In this document: piece after piece, positions 34,196-45,055 of the stretch | Layout: every line of letters begins with the position of its first letter | Position numbering within the stretch: position 1 is the first letter of the stretch | Assembly (NCBI GenBank): GCA_959023295.1 | Contig: CAUFBM010000011.1 | Span: 1-64,000, forward strand | Reading direction: 5' to 3' | Source of the DNA: an uncultured Collinsella sp. | GTDB taxonomy: Bacteria; Actinomycetota; Coriobacteriia; Coriobacteriales; Coriobacteriaceae | DNA: 64,000 nucleotides | Made by a program: the position numbers and the translations under genes | The notes under the pieces: generated by a model | Databases searched by the model: none | What the model was told of the DNA's origin: nothing | The model's input: only the letters and a program-made list of their open reading frames with translations

Positions 34196-36016
34196 ATGTC
34201 CGTTGAGGTCATGAGGTCTGTGATCGAGGCCGCCGAGGGGCGTGTACCCGCCGACACGCTGTTTGCCAACGCGCAGATCGTCGATGTGTACGGCCAGCGT
34301 GTGGCGCCCGGTAGCGTTGCCGTCAAGGATGGCGTGATCGTCGGTGTGCTCTACGATGGTCGCGACGATGCCGCCGGTACGTATGAGGCTGCCGAGGTCA
34401 TCGATTGCCAGGGCCGCTATCTTGCCCCCGGTTTTATTGACGGACACTTGCATATCGAGTCTTCGAACATCCGCCCTGCCGAGTATGCGCGCATGGCGGC
34501 GACGCGCGGTACCACCACTGCCATTGCCGACAGCCACGAGATCGCCAACGTTTCCGGCCTGGACGGCCTGCGCTTTATGATCGAGGACGGCCGTCGCGCG
34601 CCCATTTCCATCAAGTACATGATGCCCTCGTGCGTGCCCGCGCTGCCCGATGAGCAGGCCGGTGCCGTCATCACCGCTGCTGACATGCAGGCGTTTTTTG
34701 CCGAGCATCCGGGCGATGTCTTTGGCCTGGGCGAGATGATGAACCTGCCGGGCGTCTTTATGGCCGATCCCGAGACCTGCGCTCGAATCGACGCTGCCAG
34801 CCAGACGCCGTCCAAGCAGGTTGACGGTCACGCGCCGCTCGTTGCCGGCAAGGACCTCAACGCCTATGCCGCAGCAGGTATTATCGCTGACCATGAGTCG
34901 ACGATTCCCGAGGAGGCACTCGACAAGCTGTCTCGCGGCATGTACGTGATGCTGCGCGAAGGTACGTGCAGCCATGACCTGGCCAACCTGTCGCCGATGC
35001 TGCTGGAGAATCCTGCCCGTGCCCGCCGTTGCTGCTTTGCGACTGACGACCGTGCTCCCTCCGACGCGCTTGCGACCGGCATGATCGATAACGCCTGCCG
35101 CGTGGCGATTGAGGCCGGTATCGACCCCGTGGTCGCTATCTCTATGGCGTCCCTGTCCACGGCCGAGGCGTTTGGCCTGGACCACGGTTGCCGCGACCCG
35201 CACGAGCTGCGTGGCGCCATCGCCCCGGGCAAGCGTGCCGACCTGCTGGTGCTCAATGACCTGACGTTTGCCACGGCTCCGCATCGCGTATATGCCGCCG
35301 GTGCCCTGGTGGCGCAGGACGGTACCTTTGTGGGCGAGATTGCACCCGAGATGGCCGAGGTTGCGGCCCTTGCCGATGAGCTGCGCGCCTCCGTTAAGCT
35401 GCCGAAGCTTTCGCTCGACGTATTCGACTATGCCTTTAAGCCGGGCGAGGCCGTGATTGACGTGGTGCCGGGTAAGGCCATCACGGGTATGGCTCGCCCC
35501 GAGAGCGCCGAGGGCCTGCGTCGCATTATGCTGATCGAGCGCCATGGCCGCGGCGTGTCGTTGCAGGCCGAGGGCGCCGACGGCGATGGCCCCGCTGGCC
35601 TGGGCCTGGTCGGCAAGCATATCGGTCGCGGCTGGGTGCGTGGCTTCACCATCACAGGCGGTGCCATCGCCTCGACGATCGGTCACGACTCGCACAACGT
35701 ATGCGTGGTGGGCGACAATGCCGCCGATATGATGGCTGCCGTCGAGGCCGTGGGCCAGGGCGGTCACGTACTGGTGCGCAACGGCGAGGTCGTGGCGCGC
35801 ATCCCGCTGGCGCTCGGCGGCCTGATGAGCGAAGGCACGGCCGAGGATGTCGCCGCGCAGCACGACGACTTTATGGTCAAGGCGCGCGCCATGGGTATTG
35901 AGCCGCCGCTCGACCCCATCATGGGCATCATCTTCCTGCCCCTGCCGGTTATCCCGACGCTCCGCATCCGCCCCGAGGGCATGTTCGACGTCACAACCTT
36001 CACCTACGCCGACTAG
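34196..36016 (+). CDS. ade: Adenine deaminase
   Basis: A 606-residue amidohydrolase converting adenine to hypoxanthine and ammonia. Metal-site motifs include GFIDGHLHIESS, DSHEIANVSG, GLGEMMNLPGV, IADHEST and FATDDRAPSD; the C-terminal half has the family's SIGHDSHN variant TIGHDSHNVCVVG. AAAGGAG lies 5 bases before the ATG at 34196; the frame extends upstream through the repeat but lacks a start signal. Length matches the family (~590). It feeds purine salvage or catabolism along with the permease and Mo-hydroxylase maturation genes at 10-15 kb. Confidence 0.95.
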   Translation: MSVEVMRSVIEAAEGRVPADTLFANAQIVDVYGQRVAPGSVAVKDGVIVGVLYDGRDDAAGTYEAAEVIDCQGRYLAPGFIDGHLHIESSNIRPAEYARMAATRGTTTAIADSHEIANVSGLDGLRFMIEDGRRAPISIKYMMPSCVPALPDEQAGAVITAADMQAFFAEHPGDVFGLGEMMNLPGVFMADPETCARIDAASQTPSKQVDGHAPLVAGKDLNAYAAAGIIADHESTIPEEALDKLSRGMYVMLREGTCSHDLANLSPMLLENPARARRCCFATDDRAPSDALATGMIDNACRVAIEAGIDPVVAISMASLSTAEAFGLDHGCRDPHELRGAIAPGKRADLLVLNDLTFATAPHRVYAAGALVAQDGTFVGEIAPEMAEVAALADELRASVKLPKLSLDVFDYAFKPGEAVIDVVPGKAITGMARPESAEGLRRIMLIERHGRGVSLQAEGADGDGPAGLGLVGKHIGRGWVRGFTITGGAIASTIGHDSHNVCVVGDNAADMMAAVEAVGQGGHVLVRNGEVVARIPLALGGLMSEGTAEDVAAQHDDFMVKARAMGIEPPLDPIMGIIFLPLPVIPTLRIRPEGMFDVTTFTYAD

Positions 36017-36155
36017 TCATCGGGGACGTTCTTAAACGTCTAGTCGCCTGCGACACTCTTTGACGTGTTGCCTGACGCTGCGACCGTGGGACCTCTGACG
36101 CGCGTGAGCTATTTGCTAGGTCCTTGTAACGTTTGCGCCCGCGGAGTCTTACCTG

Positions 36156-36217
36156 AGCTCCCTTTGGGTACGTTGGAATTGGATACACGTTCGATTCCAA
36201 CAAGTCCGAAGGGAGCT
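36156..36217 (+). promoter_or_regulatory. Long hairpin that buries the ribosome binding site of the next gene
   Basis: AGCTCCCTTTGG (36156-36167) pairs with CCGAAGGGAGCT (36206-36217) with one wobble; inside it GTTGGAAT (36172-36179) pairs with ATTCCAAC (36194-36201). The right arm contains AAGGGAG, the Shine-Dalgarno of the Cof phosphatase gene starting at 36223. Translation should therefore require opening of this stem. The 200 bases before it hold nothing else recognised. Confidence 0.65.
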
Positions 36218-36222
36218 TTTCC

Positions 36223-37017
36223 ATGTTTAAACTGATTGCATCCGATATGGACGGCACGTTGCTTGACGAAAACAGCCAGGTGCCTCCCGAGACCTACGAA
36301 CTGATTCTGGCGCTACACGAGCATGGCGTGCATTTTGCCGCATCGTCAGGTCGCCGCTACGATCGCCTGTGCGAGTTCTTTGCGCCCGTTCGCGACAAGA
36401 TGGACTTTGTCGCCGCTAACGGTGCCCAGGTCTACGCCGACGGCAAAATGGTAGACCGTGAGGTGTATTCGCACCTGGCGATTCGAAAGCTCGCCCAAGC
36501 AGTCGCGACGTTTCCCAATCTGCATCTTGCGCTCTTTGACCGAACCAAGTCCTTCCTGCTCGATGACGAGTGCAAGTTCGTGCGTGAGGTCGATAAGGAC
36601 CTTCCCAATGCCGAGCGTATTTGGGAGCTGCCCGATCCCAGCGTAAATATCATCAAGGCGAGTATCTTTTGCGATGACGGTGTCGTTATGGACAGCGCCT
36701 ACGTGCTACAGCGCGAACTTGGTCAGCTCTTTACTTTTGCGCCTTCGGGCAACGCGTGGATCGATGCTATGCAGCCCGGTGTGTCGAAGGCCTCGGGCAT
36801 CGCGCAGCTCGCGGAACACTACGGCATTGGACGCGACGAGGTCATGGCGTTTGGCGATTCGATGAACGACTACGAGATCATTCGCTTTGTCGGCACGGGC
36901 TGCGCGATGGAAAACGCGCGCCCCGCGCTCAAAGCGGTTGCCGATCGCGTCGTAGGCTGCAACCGCGACCACGCCGTTCAGCAGGAGCTCCGTCGCGTGC
37001 TGGAGAGTCTCGCCTAA
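36223..37017 (+). CDS. Cof-type HAD-superfamily phosphatase
   Basis: A 264-residue HAD hydrolase of subfamily IIB: catalytic SDMDGTLLDE (nucleophile D and acid/base D), AASSGR motif II, K in the GVSKASGI segment as motif III, and AFGDSMNDYEI as motif IV. Such enzymes dephosphorylate sugar phosphates, FMN or PLP; the substrate cannot be inferred. Its ribosome binding site is inside the stem at 36156-36217, suggesting translational control. A second Cof enzyme is encoded convergently 110 bases away. Confidence 0.92.
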   Translation: MFKLIASDMDGTLLDENSQVPPETYELILALHEHGVHFAASSGRRYDRLCEFFAPVRDKMDFVAANGAQVYADGKMVDREVYSHLAIRKLAQAVATFPNLHLALFDRTKSFLLDDECKFVREVDKDLPNAERIWELPDPSVNIIKASIFCDDGVVMDSAYVLQRELGQLFTFAPSGNAWIDAMQPGVSKASGIAQLAEHYGIGRDEVMAFGDSMNDYEIIRFVGTGCAMENARPALKAVADRVVGCNRDHAVQQELRRVLESLA

Positions 37018-37127
37018 TTCGGCAGATGGAGACGTTCCTTTTCTGTCGGCAGCCGGGGACAGTCTTTGCGGCGCCCCGCGAGGAGTGTCCCCAACGACTA
37101 CTTAGCTACCCTGCCGGGTTGATGCTG

Positions 37128-37970
37128 CTAGGCGAGGGCGGCCATGATGGTGCGGGCGACGCCGTCGTGGTCGTTGTCGTATTCGGTGATGGCGTCGGCG
37201 GCCTCGTGGTCTTTGGGTTCGCCGTTGATCATGGCCATGCCGTGGCCCGCTGTCTGCAGCATGGGGATGTCGTTGATGTTGTCGCCGAACGCCCAAGCGT
37301 CGGCGAGACGCTCGCCCAGGTGCTCGCATAGCCACGTGAGGGCCGTCCCCTTGGTAGCGCCCGCGCCCATGACCTCGATATTCATGGCGTACGAACGCGT
37401 GACCTCAATGCCTCCGAGCGTGTCGAGCTCCGCCGCGATGGCGTCGCGATCGTCCGGGTCGTGCCAGTACATGGCGATGCGCTCGAGCGTCTCGACCTCG
37501 TCGATCTTGCTGTCGATATCCAGGTCAATCGGCGTTCGTGTGCGCTTGAGCGAGGCCGCGATGTGGGGGTCGCCGCCGCAGAACTCATCCAGACGCGCGT
37601 AGAGCGAGCGGGGGAGGAAGCACTGCCCATCCGCGAAGATATCAAAGGTCACATCGTGGCCGGCGGCGATGCGGTGGATGCGATGGGCAATGCCGCAATC
37701 GAGCGGTCGGCTCAAGATGCGCGTTGCGCGCGAGGTATCGGTGGACACATCGTCGTCGAGCTGCCAGACGCTGGCGCCATTGGCACAGACGGCATAGTGT
37801 ACGGCGGGATGGGCGAGGATGGGCTCAAAGATGCCCGACAGCGGACGTCCCGTGCACGGTACAAACTCAATGCCGCGACGTGCGAGCTCGTCGAGCATCG
37901 CCCAGGTGGCGTCGCTCATCTGCTTGTCACTCGTCAACAGCGTTCCATCCATATCGGAAAAAACAATCAT
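37128..37970 (-). CDS. Cof-type HAD-superfamily phosphatase
   Basis: A 280-residue subfamily IIB HAD enzyme: FSDMDGTLLTSDK, the PCTGRP motif II, K in GATKGTALTWL, and AFGDNINDIPML as motif IV, with an ~80-residue cap domain between. It resembles the upstream Cof protein only in the family motifs, so the two are not a recent duplication. The gap between them contains a GGGGACA/TGTCCCC inverted repeat (37055-37061, 37086-37092). Confidence 0.92.
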   Translation of the reverse strand: MIVFSDMDGTLLTSDKQMSDATWAMLDELARRGIEFVPCTGRPLSGIFEPILAHPAVHYAVCANGASVWQLDDDVSTDTSRATRILSRPLDCGIAHRIHRIAAGHDVTFDIFADGQCFLPRSLYARLDEFCGGDPHIAASLKRTRTPIDLDIDSKIDEVETLERIAMYWHDPDDRDAIAAELDTLGGIEVTRSYAMNIEVMGAGATKGTALTWLCEHLGERLADAWAFGDNINDIPMLQTAGHGMAMINGEPKDHEAADAITEYDNDHDGVARTIMAALA

Positions 37971-37995
37971 TCGATGCAGCCCTTTCTGCTGGCAT

Positions 37996-38034
37996 AAAAA
38001 GCGTGGCCGAGGGCGGTGATGCCCTGACCACGCT
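37996..38034 (-). terminator. Terminator of the citrate synthase gene (minus strand)
   Basis: AGCGTGG and CCACGCT (38000-38006/38028-38034) plus an inner GGGC/GCCC pair form the stem; on the minus strand five T follow. It is 24 bases past the stop codon. Confidence 0.8.
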
Positions 38035-38057
38035 CGAGTTCTATAACGGTCTGCGTC

Positions 38058-39476
38058 CTAGCGGTCGGCGAGCGGCTTGTACTCCAGCGGCTCGATCACC
38101 GGACGATAGGCCGGGCGAATAATACGGTGCGCGCAGAAGAGCTCTTCCATGCGGTGTGCCGACCAGCCGGCCATGCGGGCGACGGCGAATAGCGGCGTAA
38201 AAAGCGTCTCGGGTACGCCGAGCATCTTGTAGATAAAGCCTGTGTACAGGTCGATGTTGGCGCAGATAGGCTTGGTCATGCCGTGGTCGCGCATCACCTG
38301 CGGTGCCAGGCGCTCGATGCGCTCGATGAGCGCGAATTCCTCGCCCAGATCTTTCTTGGCAGCGAGCGAACGTGCGTAGTGGCGGCAGACCTCGGCGCGC
38401 GGGTCGCTCAGGGTGTAGACGGCGTGGCCCATACCGTAGATGAGACCCGTGCCGTCGAAGGCCTGCTTGTCGAGAATCTTGCCCAGGTAGGCTGCGACCT
38501 CGTCCTCGTCCTCCCAATTGGAGACATGTGCACGGATGTCCTCGTGCATGGACACGACCTTGGCGTTGGCGCCGCCGTGGCGCGGGCCCTTGAGCGAGCC
38601 GATGGCCGCGGCGTAGGCGGAATACGGATCGGCGGCCGAGGAGGACAGTACGCGGCAGGCAAACGTGGAGTTGTTGCCGCCGCCGTGCTCGGCATGCAGC
38701 ATGAGCATCACGTCGAGCAGCATGGCTTCGTCGCGGGTGAATGCCATGCCGCCGCGCAACACCTGCAGGATGGTCTCGGCGGTGGAGAGACCGGGCGTGG
38801 GATGCGGTACATGAACCTCGGAGCCGCGGCGCTTGGCGACCGAGGCCATATGCGCGAAGGCGGCGATGCGGGGGAGACGGGCGAGCATGGAGATGGCGAC
38901 ATCGATTTCGTGCTCGGGTGTAATGGCGTCGGGCTCGGCGTCGAAGGCGTAGAGCAGCAGCACGGCGCGCTGAAGCACATTCATGATGCTCGACGACACC
39001 GTGGTCATGGGGAACTCGCGGACGTATTCGTCGCTCAGGTGCCTAAAAGCACCCAGACGTCCGCAAAAACCGTCAAGCTCTTCCTTGGTGGGCAGAGAGC
39101 CCGTAATGAGCAGATAGGCGACCTCTTCGTAGCCGTAGCGGTTCTCGGCCTGGGCGTTGTTGACCAGATCCTCGATGCTGTAGCCACGAAGCGTGAGTTT
39201 GCCCTGATCGGGCACGACCTTACCGTCGACCTTGTTGTAGCCGTGCACATCCGAGATGCGAGTGAGGCCCGCGACCACGCCCGAGCCGTCGGCATTGCGC
39301 AGGCCGCGCTTGACATTGTGCTCAACAAATAGGCCCTCGTCATAAGGGTCAGTCGGCAGGCCATAGTAGAGATTTTCGCTTTCGGGCGAAATCTGGCGGC
39401 TCGCTTCGTAATCCAAGACCAGGCGGCTCAGGTGGTCGTCGAAGCGGTAATAGATTTTCTTGGCGTCGTAGGCCAT
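38058..39476 (-). CDS. Citrate synthase
   Basis: A 472-residue enzyme condensing oxaloacetate with acetyl-CoA. Active-site regions are present: LHAEHGGGNNSTF (first His), GPRHGGANAKV, GMGHAVYTLSDPR (second His) and CANIDLYTGFIYKML (Asp). The N-terminal ~100 residues (from MAYDAKKIYYRFDD) are an extension relative to ~370-residue bacterial enzymes and resemble long citrate synthases of anaerobes. GAGGAG precedes the ATG. No other TCA cycle gene is nearby, fitting a role in glutamate supply rather than a full cycle. Confidence 0.92.
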   Translation of the reverse strand: MAYDAKKIYYRFDDHLSRLVLDYEASRQISPESENLYYGLPTDPYDEGLFVEHNVKRGLRNADGSGVVAGLTRISDVHGYNKVDGKVVPDQGKLTLRGYSIEDLVNNAQAENRYGYEEVAYLLITGSLPTKEELDGFCGRLGAFRHLSDEYVREFPMTTVSSSIMNVLQRAVLLLYAFDAEPDAITPEHEIDVAISMLARLPRIAAFAHMASVAKRRGSEVHVPHPTPGLSTAETILQVLRGGMAFTRDEAMLLDVMLMLHAEHGGGNNSTFACRVLSSSAADPYSAYAAAIGSLKGPRHGGANAKVVSMHEDIRAHVSNWEDEDEVAAYLGKILDKQAFDGTGLIYGMGHAVYTLSDPRAEVCRHYARSLAAKKDLGEEFALIERIERLAPQVMRDHGMTKPICANIDLYTGFIYKMLGVPETLFTPLFAVARMAGWSAHRMEELFCAHRIIRPAYRPVIEPLEYKPLADR

Positions 39477-39553
39477 GCGCGCTCCTCTCCGGGCCGCATC
39501 GGGGTGACTTGCATGGGCATGCGCGCGTCAGGCTATCCCCAGCGGCTTGCTCG

Positions 39554-39841
39554 CTACAGGCGGTACATAAAGTTGAAGACGTCCTCGCGCTGGATGGACA
39601 CGTTGACGCCCGAAAGCTCGCCGGCCTCGGCCAGCGCCTTCTGCAGCTCGGCGAAGTCGAGCTTGGACTCGGCGGTATCGGCCAGCATGGTCATGGTGAA
39701 GATGTCCTCGATAATGGACTGCGTGATGTCGCGGATGTCGACGTTGGCCTCGCCTAGGACACGGGTGACGCCGGCGACGATGCCGGGGCGGTTCTTGCCA
39801 AGGACGGTGATGACGATACGGGAGGACGAGATCTCGGCCAT
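39554..39841 (-). CDS. ACT domain protein (UPF0237 family)
   Basis: A 95-residue protein with one ACT domain: VITVLGKNRPGIVAGVTRVL, then EANVDIRDITQSIIEDIFTM. The family (UPF0237, similar to Streptococcus SP_0238) is a stand-alone ligand-binding regulator of unknown partner. AAAGGG precedes the ATG. It is followed by citrate synthase on the same strand, 77 bases on, so the two may be cotranscribed. Confidence 0.9.
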   Translation of the reverse strand: MAEISSSRIVITVLGKNRPGIVAGVTRVLGEANVDIRDITQSIIEDIFTMTMLADTAESKLDFAELQKALAEAGELSGVNVSIQREDVFNFMYRL

Positions 39842-40167
39842 GGGAAACCCTTTCGCGTGTTGGCGGCGCGCGGCGGCGCTCCGCTACGGTACAGTGTTCA
39901 TCATTGTACCTGTCTGGCGCCAAAAGGGGCACCTTTGCTGCGGCGTTACACGTCTGCAACATGGGAGAAGGGGCAAAGGCGCCCGTTTGCCGCGATTCGT
40001 CGTGTCGTCTGCCGTGCCTTGGGCGCGATGCACAACGCAAAGACCGTGAACCTTTTGTGGGACGCGCGGTGCCGTGGTATCATAGCCGAGTTTGTTGTCT
40101 TGGTCGGAAACCAAGACGCCTTATGCGCTGATCGGTAACCAGCGCCTGACTAATAAGGAGTCCTACC
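39842..40167. other. Intergenic region between the ACT protein and rpmE
   Basis: This 326-base divergent region carries no convincing ORF. On the plus side it holds the rpmE promoter. On the minus side a TACAAT (complement of 39903-39908) could be the -10 box of the ACT/citrate synthase unit, though no matching -35 was found. Confidence 0.6.
40055..40083 (+). promoter_or_regulatory. Candidate rpmE promoter
   Basis: TTGTGG (40055-40060), exactly 17 bases, then TATCAT (40078-40083), 84 bases upstream of the rpmE start. Confidence 0.6.
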
Positions 40168-40593
40168 ATGAAGCAGGGTATCCATCCCCAGTATGTCGAG
40201 TGCACGGTGACGTGCTCCTGCGGCAACACCTTCAAGACGCACGCTACCGTGTCCGAGATGAAGGTCGAGCTTTGCAACGAGTGCCACCCGTTCTACACCG
40301 GCCAGCAGAAGTTCGTCGACACCGGTGGACGCGTCCAGCGCTTCGCCGACAAGTTCGGTGGCGCCGCTGCCGCCCAGCTCAAGAAGGCTGAGGAGGCCAA
40401 GGCTGCCAAGGCCGCCAAGGCTGCTGAGGCCGAGGCCGCTCGCAAGGCCGCCGCTGAGGCTAAGGCTGCCGAGAAGGCTAAGCGTGCCGCTAAGTTTGCC
40501 GAGGAGGCTGCCAAGCAGGCCGCCGAGGCTCCCGCAGAGGCTCCCGTCGAGGAGGTCGCTGCCGAGGCCGAGACCGCCGAGGCTGCTGAGTAA
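40168..40593 (+). CDS. rpmE: 50S ribosomal protein L31 with long Ala/Lys/Glu tail
   Basis: Residues 1-68 are zinc-type L31: MKQGIHPQYVECTVTCSCGN with a CSC pair, and CNECHPFYTGQQKFVDTGGR with the second cysteine pair. Residues ~69-141 form an Ala/Lys/Glu-rich extension (KKAEEAKAAKAAKAAEAEAA and similar), which should be a long single helix; L31 is normally 65-80 residues. The tail is in frame, with codon use like that of the core. AAGGAG precedes the ATG. Confidence 0.93.
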   Translation: MKQGIHPQYVECTVTCSCGNTFKTHATVSEMKVELCNECHPFYTGQQKFVDTGGRVQRFADKFGGAAAAQLKKAEEAKAAKAAKAAEAEAARKAAAEAKAAEKAKRAAKFAEEAAKQAAEAPAEAPVEEVAAEAETAEAAE

Positions 40594-40628
40594 ATAGCTC
40601 GCCGCGGAAACACTCGCATTCATGGCAT

Positions 40629-40670
40629 AAGGGTCGCGCATCCGTTTGGGTGCGCGGCCCTTTTCTTTTT
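40629..40670 (+). terminator. Terminator of rpmE
   Basis: A 15-bp stem with wobbles (40629-40643/40648-40662) around a GTTT loop, followed by TTCTTTTT. Its core GCGCATCCGTTTGGGTGCGC is repeated exactly at 45018-45037. Confidence 0.88.
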
Positions 40671-40671
40671 A

Positions 40672-40738
40672 TTGGTGCAAGCTAACCCGTTCCCATTGCA
40701 CCAGGTTGGTGCGAATGGGACAGGTTGATTTGCACCAA
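40672..40738. repeat. Imperfect palindrome, family C
   Basis: Two 32-base arms (40672-40703 and 40707-40738) share TTGGTGCAA/TTGCACCAA ends and a TTCCCATT...AATGGGA middle, separated by only 3 bases. Several mismatches lie in the arms. Confidence 0.8.
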
Positions 40739-40771
40739 ATGGCAGAGAGGCAGCGTTTTCCCAGATAAAAG

Positions 40772-40802
40772 CTGCCAAAATAAACCAGTCCCTTTTTGGC
40801 AG
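40772..40802. repeat. Palindrome, family B copy 1
   Basis: CTGCCAAAA (40772-40780) and TTTTGGCAG (40794-40802) enclose TAAACCAGTCCCT. The copy at 52896-52934 has nearly the same core. Confidence 0.85.
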
Positions 40803-40933
40803 GCTGTCGTAGTTATTACGTGGTCGAGCGTGTCGACCGCATAGGCGGCGCCTTGTTTGGCTAAAGTACAAATATCTGTGTTTAACTCGTCCAAGGTTTC
40901 ATGCCGCGGGCGATGGCCAAAAAGGAAAACCAC

Positions 40934-43740
<2,807 letters not shown>

Positions 43741-43741
<1 letters not shown>

Positions 43742-44889
43742 TGGCTGAGGCTTTAGAGGTAACGCCCGCCGAGCTGGACGCGTTTGCGGACCGGCTCGGT
43801 GAGGTTGAGTCGTACCTCCATTTGGACGAGAAGCGCACCCGCGTAACGGAGCTCGAGGCCAAAAGCGTCGCCCCGGGCTTTTGGGACGACGCCGATGCCG
43901 CTCGCGCCACGATGGAGGAGATCGCGCGCACCAAGGAAGATATCGCTGCCGTGGACACCGCGCGCGGCGAGCTTTCCGATGCCCGCGCTGCGCTGGAGCT
44001 TGCCGAGGAGATGGGGGATGACCCCGACGCCGTCGCATTGCGCGAGGAGGCTGCCGCTACGGCAGAACGCCTGGCCCGCGCCATCGACGAGCTTGAGCTT
44101 GCGAGCTGGTTTACCGGGGAGTTCGACCATGGCGACGCGATTGTGACCATCAAGCCCGGGCAGGGTGGTTTGGAGGCCCAGGATTGGACCTTCATGCTCT
44201 TTAAGATGTACATGAAGTACTGCCAGCGCCGCGGTTGGAAGGTCACCATCAACGATTGCCCCGCGGCCGAGGTCATTGGCATTGATCGCGCGACCTTTAC
44301 CGTCGAAGGCAAGGATGCTTTTGGCATGCTTCGCGCCGAGGCCGGTGTCCACCGCCTGGTGCGCATTAGCCCCACCGACGACAAGAAGCGCCGCCAGACC
44401 ACGTTTGCCGGCGTCGAGGTCATTCCGGTGCTGCCCGACGATATCGATATCGAGATTAGCCCCGATGACATTCGCGTCGACGTGTACCATGCAAGCGGCC
44501 CGGGCGGCCAGGGTGTCAACACCACCGACTCCGCCGTGCGCGTAACGCATTTCCCCAGCGGTATCGTGGTCACGTGTCAAAACGAGCGCAGCCAGATTCA
44601 AAACAAGGCCGCGTGCATGCAGATCCTCAAGGCTCGCCTGTACGAGATTGAGCTCGAGAAGCGCGCCGAGGCCCTGGATGAGATTCGCGGACCCAAAACC
44701 ACGATTGGTTTTGGCAACCAGATCCGCAGCTACGTGCTCTACCCGTATCAGATGGTTAAGGACCTACGCACGGGCGTTGAGACCAGCAACGTCGAGGCAG
44801 TTCTTGACGATGGCGACCTGGACCCGTTTGTTATTGGCTACCATCGCTGGGCCACTGGCAACGCTGACGCAGAGATCCCATCTGCATAA
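43741..44889 (+). CDS. prfB: Peptide chain release factor 2 with variant recognition tripeptide
   Basis: A 382-residue RF2 by overall sequence: KSVAPGFWDD near the start, IKPGQGGLEAQDW, RRQTTFAGVEV and the catalytic GGQ (residues 255-257 in SGPGGQGVN). The codon-recognition tripeptide, SPF in nearly all RF2 proteins, is S210-P211-T212 (AGC CCC ACC). RF1 carries PxT at the equivalent loop, but the flanking sequence is RF2-like. The reading frame runs uninterrupted from the ATG, so the programmed +1 frameshift of many prfB genes is absent. It overlaps the secA stop by one base. Confidence 0.94.
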
Positions 44890-44913
44890 ACCGCCCGGTT
44901 TATGTGGAAATGG

Positions 44914-44975
44914 ATAAAACCCTCCGAGCAGGGTGGTTTTGTATCCAAAGCAAACCCTGCGCAGGGGTGGTTTTT
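44914..44975 (+). terminator. Two tandem terminator-like hairpins after prfB
   Basis: AAAACCCTCC with GGGTGGTTTT (44916-44940) and AAACCCTGC with GCAGGGGTGGTTTTT (44952-44975) are two similar GC stems, each followed by T-rich sequence; the second is a near-copy of the first. Confidence 0.7.
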
Positions 44976-45015
44976 GTTCGGCGAATCGGTAGAATCGAAT
45001 ACAGCAAGAAGTTCG

Positions 45016-45043
45016 AAGCGCATCCGTTTGGGTGCGCTTTTTT
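45016..45043 (+). terminator. Terminator core immediately before yitT
   Basis: AAGCGCATCC and GGGTGCGCTT pair over 10 bp (one wobble) around GTTT, followed by six T. It ends only about 2 bases before the GGGAGG of the next gene, so it may attenuate that gene as well as end prfB transcription. Confidence 0.8.
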
Positions 45044-45055
45044 GAGGGAGGTAGC

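Larger units (their letters stand above)
40594..40933. other. Repeat-filled gap between rpmE and secA
   Basis: These 340 bases contain no gene. They hold the rpmE terminator (40629-40670), a 67-base imperfect palindrome (40672-40738), a family B palindrome (40772-40802), and about 130 bases of secA leader with no clear promoter hexamers. Confidence 0.7.

Noticed and set aside
37055..37092. Shared terminator between the two convergent Cof genes
   Set aside because: The GGGGACA/TGTCCCC arms are only 7 bp with a long loop and no T-run on either strand.
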